NCBI RefSeq assembly: GCF_963678635.1
Contig: NC_087069.1
Coordinates: 18,018,660-18,078,659 of the forward strand
Source of the DNA: Symsagittifera roscoffensis
Lineage: Eukaryota; Xenacoelomorpha; Acoela; Convolutidae
DNA: 60,000 nucleotides
Reading direction: 5' to 3'
Shown here: in pieces, positions 55,722 to 60,000 of the stretch
Position numbering within the stretch: position 1 is the first letter of the stretch
Layout: each line of letters opens with the position of its first letter
Position numbers and translations under genes: made by a program
Notes under the pieces: generated by a model
What the model saw: only the letters and a program-made list of their open reading frames with translations
What the model was told of the DNA's origin: nothing
The model's database searches: none

Positions 55722-58141
55722 GACGATAGTCCAGATGACGAAGAGATTTACCCCTTCCTCATAGATGCACCCGATAATAAAGGGCAACATGATTTTTGCA
55801 AGAATTTACTCGCAAAATTTGTTTGAACCCAGAATCAGTCCATGCAAAGCAGAATTCCTAGATGTAAAAATCAAAAGACAAATTATTGAACATTATTTGA
55901 AAGATATATGTAACTTAACACAACAATATGGAATCTACACCATAGAATTCAGCACAACAAATACGAATCATCGTAAATACGTAATTCAAACAGCTGATCT
56001 TGAATTAGAATTTTCAAAAGTATTCTTAGAATATATCAAAAGCATACAATATCATAATTCACAAAGAGCAAACTCTATATTCACTAACGAAGTTTTTGCA
56101 ATAATATATACCTATATTTCTATATTAGAAAAAACAGAATTTCAAAGTATATCACCATTTGAAACATCCAAACATACAAAAGTACGACAAGAAATGACAT
56201 TATTTTCAACTTTTCTACATATAATCAAAGAAAATTTCACTAAAGATGATGTTTCACAACTCACAAAACATGACTTACAAAAAAATTCGGCATGGTTTTT
56301 AATAGATTATTTCACACATAATTTAGACTTAATTTCACAAGCAAGAAAAAATTTTAGACCTCAAAATCCAAATGATGATACTGCCATTACAGAACAATCA
56401 GACTACGTTTGGGACCCTGAATGGTCTCATCCTACATTTATAAATATCCCACAGTCTATTTCAAGTCAAGCAATAGGTACAATATCTTACCACAGAGATT
56501 ATGTAAAAGTAGTACCACTAACCATTGATGCAACACCATTAAACTACAATACATTTTTACCTGATACACGAAATAACAGTTTAAATTCGACCGTCATACA
56601 CAATGAAAACCTTTATGGAACTAGAAATCTTACACAACAAGATATTCAAACACCATCACACTTCATAAATGAAGAAATTGTCCAAACAACATTAACTACA
56701 CAACAAAGTATTTCACCAATACATCCAAATTTAACAACACCGAGAAATACAAATACTTCACTGGCACAAGTAACCTTACAATCAACCGTTAAACCTTCGG
56801 TTGCTCCAAAATATTCACATATGGATTATCAAACATATAGACCCATGACAGTACCATCAAAATCACGAAAAACGTTCACAAGAAACACTTTTGCAGAACA
56901 CAATTATAATTATGCACATTCGTCAAAAACAAACTACCCCCCACGAAAAAATAATAATCATGTATGTTCTCACTATTGGGATAACCCAATGACAACAACC
57001 AACTCAGTAAATTTTCGAGCTTATTCACATCCTCCACAGAGGATCATAGTGAAAATTACCCATTCTTTCAACAAAACAACAATAAAAAGCAAGCACCTCA
57101 TCATACAGATTACTTATCATCTGATGATGATTATTTACAACCAGACATTTTTGCACCATATACCCAAGAATATCGCACACAAGGATCGCGACGACCTCAT
57201 ACATATAATAGAATTTTTTCTCCAAACCCAAAAGATACACGAAATCAACAACCAATACATATGCCAAATCCAACTAATAGACAATCTTTTCAACCGATTC
57301 AACCACAAAACCCAATGACTATACACTCGTATCAACCAACTCAAACGCAAAATGAAATACCACTTCCATATTATCTTCAGCAACACGAAATAACAAAAAA
57401 CCAACTGTCAAAATTTACGCAAATGCCAAATGCCGCAGAATCACTACAAATGACAATTAATCCATACCTCATGGGTGGATCATCAATAACATCACATAAA
57501 CCACTGATGGTATTTACAGGAACAGATCCTGAATATTCTGTAGAAGATTATTTAAATGCAGTAACAGCAAATTTCATTTTAAATATAGGACCTGAACCAA
57601 TTAATATGCCACTACATCAAAATTGGATATATAGACGCACAGCATTGATACAAACAACCTTAGATGGCGCAGCTCAAAAATGGTTTTCAGTATTACCTAT
57701 AGAAATAAAATCAGACTAGAAAAGATTTACACAAGAATTTTCAAAAATGTTTGACTCCGAAAGAAATAAACAACACTAAAGAGTTTTTTGTAATGAAATT
57801 CGCAGATTGCCAAACGAAACCATCAAACAATTAGCAGTACGTATCGAAACACTAGTACAAAAAGCATATTCACTTAATACACATGACAATAAAAACACAA
57901 AAATGACAGAAATTTTAATGATGACCTTAACACCTCAATTAAGGAAAATAGCAATAAAAAAGAGAGCATCTCATCCTTCCTCAATTCGAGAGCCAGATTT
58001 AGATTTTCGAAAACTAGTAGACAAACTAGAGCAAACGGAAATCACAATAAATCTTGAAGAAACAGAAAATCTAAAACTTTAATATGTTAATCGAATTGAA
58101 ACAAATACTACACATATAAATAACATACAGGAATCAGTTGA
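55704..58141 (+). pseudogene. Gag pseudogene (right copy)
   Basis: The frame opens at ATG 55,704 (MSHTQSDDSPDDEEIYPFLI), inside the end of the small ORF. One extra T near 55,820 shifts the frame relative to the left copy, so the open stretch that seems to start at 55,765 is the shifted continuation. A second shift near 57,030 returns to the first frame (DYLSSDDDYLQPDIFAPYTQ). The capsid-like block follows: KPLMVFTGTDPEYSVEDYL, GAAQKWFSVLP, KRFTQEF and EIRRLPNETIKQLAVRI. Stops occur at 57,717 (TAG), 57,776 (TAA), 58,080 (TAA) and after QQSTS. Gag would form the particle. The zinc knuckle is absent owing to the junction near 58,160. Confidence 0.85.
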
Positions 58142-60000
58142 AAAAAGATTATACCAACAATCAACATCTTGAATAGTAAAATACTAATCAAAGATAAGTA
58201 CACAAAAACAAAAAATACAGCTCTAACATTTTTTCAAAGATTAAATAAACAACCACCATTCTTCTCAAAATTTTATCCAATTCATAACCAACAACGGAAA
58301 CACCTGAAACCACTATCAGGAAACATATATAACTTTTCAATAAAACAAGTTCACCAGTATGATAAAAATCAAAATAAACAACAACTTTTTATGTCAGACT
58401 TTGAATTTAAACCTATTCACAAGTTTTTCAAAATCACGATTTCATCTATAAAATATTTGAAAAACATGAATTCCGACATCATTTCGCTACACGTGTATAA
58501 CAATACACCGTATCAAGTAACATTACCCTTAGAACTTTTAGGATATTGCGAAACAAACGCTACAATCTCACCCATACATGAAAAAGCATACCGCGTAAAT
58601 AATATACTCCAATTATTAGATATTTGCCAATCCACAATTCTTAACGAAGAATTATCCATAAATAACATAATAAGCAATGAAAAGAGAAACACAGATTATT
58701 TCACAAAAACACCATATTTTAAACCAACATTCAATATAAACAATTACACAAAAGAACAACAACAATTTTTAACGATGTTTAACTTTGAACACTCACAAAT
58801 CACACAAATCGAATTTGACAAACTAGCAAAACAACTATTAAAATATTCAACAGTCTACGCAACATCAAAATTTGATGTTGGGAAAATCAGTTCATCACTA
58901 CATCTCCCGTTAAAACCTGACGCAGTTTTCAAAAAACAAAGAGCTAGTAAAGTACCAATTCATTTACATGACAAATTAAACAGATTACTTGATATTTTAG
59001 AACAATACAAAATTATCTCAACAGTAAATAAAGAAGAACAACCAAAAGGTATTACTTTTATTAACCCTGTTATCATCCTAGCAAAAGGAGAATCATTAAA
59101 AATAGTTTTAGACGCTAGATACCTCAATTCACTAATAGACGAATCAAAATGCAATTCGCCTATTGAACCAATACAAGTTATTTTAACAAAAATAAACGGA
59201 AAATACTTTACAACCGCAGATATGAATAGTGCATACAACCAAATGCCACTAGATGAACAATCACGACGTTTAACACAATTTGTTATTGGAAATCAACAAT
59301 ATGAATTCAACCGCCTATTCTATGGAATTTCCATAGGACCAGCAGCATTTTCAGCTTTTATGAGCAAAAATTTCAGACCACTAATACTCAAGAAAAAAGC
59401 AATCACCTATTTAGACGATGTTTTTATGCAATCACAGACAAAAGAAGAAATTTTTATAGTTTTAGAACACTATCATAAAATACTTCAGAACGAAAATTTG
59501 AAGGCCGCCCCCAATAAATCACACTTCTTTTTAACACGAGTTAAATTTTTAGGACATAATATAGAAAGAAACACAATCACTCCATTAAAATCACGCATTG
59601 ATGCTATTCAAAAACTTCAACCACCAACAAACAAAAATAAAATCCAAGAATTTCTTGGAATGTTAATTTTTTTAAGCAAATACGTCTATAAAATGCAATT
59701 ATATTTAAGACCATTCTATAATATACTCAGACAACAAAATAATTTTGAATGGAATACAGAACATCAAATACGATTTAAAGAAAATAAAAAACTTTTAACT
59801 GAACAAATTTCGAATACAATTCCAGATCCAAATCAACCATTCTATGCAATCTGCGATGCTTCGAATTTTGGCATCGGCGCAGCATTACTACAATCACACA
59901 GTGGTACAAATAAAATGAACCTTATATCAGCAAATTCCCGATTATTCACTCAAGCAGAGCTACGACTCTCAACTCTAATGAGAGAATGTACAGCTATAAT
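58142..60000 (+). CDS. pol: Pol fragment: RT and RNase H, open to the window edge, protease deleted
   Basis: From the TGA at 58,139 the frame is open for about 619 codons and runs off the window. The first ~200 codons are the protease-to-RT linker (PTINILNSK, TALTFFQRLNKQPPFFSKFY, LQLLDICQS). RT motifs follow: IVLDARYLNSLI; FTTADMNSAYNQMPL, with catalytic Asp near 59,219; FNRLFYGISIGPAAFSAFM; YLDDVFMQ at 59,408; KSHFFLTRVKFLGHNI; and IQEFLGMLIFLSKYV. RNase H starts FYAICDASNFGIGAALLQ (Asp near 59,855). It would copy element RNA into DNA. The zinc knuckle and protease catalytic motif present in the left copy are missing just upstream, so this frame has no obvious start or Gag-Pol link. Confidence 0.9.

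Larger units (their letters stand above)
53617..60000 (+). mobile_element. Ty3/gypsy-like LTR retrotransposon, right copy, 3' end outside window
   Basis: Same family as 1-6,990 but on the plus strand. The order is LTR/leader with a coding-like block, small basic ORF, overlapping gag, deletion junction near 58,160, then RT and RNase H open to the window edge. The left edge is set near 53,617 (TGTGGAACCTGATC), where alignment with the left copy begins. Immediately to the left is 22-bp-array-related text, so the element may have inserted at the array edge. The coding strand is strikingly A-rich and G-poor. Confidence 0.93.

Noticed and set aside
57025-57404. Minus-strand frames over gag of the right copy
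   Set aside because: Antisense shadows of the A-rich gag strand.

Overview
This is an AT-rich, gene-poor stretch of a eukaryotic, probably invertebrate animal, genome. The basis is the mix of decayed element classes: Ty3/gypsy-type LTR retrotransposons, a Penelope-like element (PLE) with a GIY-YIG-like end, two apurinic-endonuclease-type LINEs, palindromic and terminal-inverted-repeat (TIR) elements, and large minisatellites. A 200-base run of N shows it is a draft scaffold. I found no intact host gene, no tRNA or rRNA gene and no prokaryotic feature. Species cannot be named from the sequence.

Layout. 1-6,990 (minus strand) is a decayed gypsy-type element read outwards to the left: an LTR or leader with a coding-like block, a small basic ORF, gag, zinc knuckle, protease remnant, half an RNase H and the start of integrase. 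7,336-8,958 holds foldback repeats built on a GAGCGGTTTT motif and a 30-bp tandem repeat. 8,960-13,560 is unassigned AT-rich DNA. 13,560-16,060 holds diverged T/G-rich repeats. 15,613-19,620 is a PLE in partial tandem (a 3'-truncated copy followed by a longer one), all broken. 20,870-26,660 (minus) is a broken LINE (reverse transcriptase, endonuclease, possible ORF1), with the 5' part duplicated in tandem and a 480-bp palindrome between. 28,112-31,450 (plus) is a second LINE remnant containing a 447-bp unit four times in a row. 31,500-33,385 is unassigned, followed by the gap. 34,048-37,706 holds non-autonomous hAT-like and large inverted-repeat elements.

The most striking part is 38,013-51,770, almost 14 kb of 22-bp minisatellite. 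Its monomer is quasi-dimeric with a CGA step every 10-12 bp. It is organised with a recurring non-monomer spacer module, inverted modules at its left end and kilobase-scale higher-order repeats on the right. Many apparent ORFs there are by-products of the 22-bp period. A TIR element with extreme G-runs (51,767-53,506) interrupts the right end of the array.

53,617-60,000 (plus) is a second copy of the same gypsy family, pointing outwards to the right. The two copies carry complementary deletions: the left one lacks the RT core and the first half of RNase H, and the right one lacks the zinc knuckle and protease. The right copy has a reading frame open for more than 1.85 kb through RT and RNase H to the window edge, although its gag is broken at least six times. 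Comparing the copies shows two unusual features of the family: a small basic ORF overlapping the gag start in another frame, and a coding-like block near the element's 5' end.
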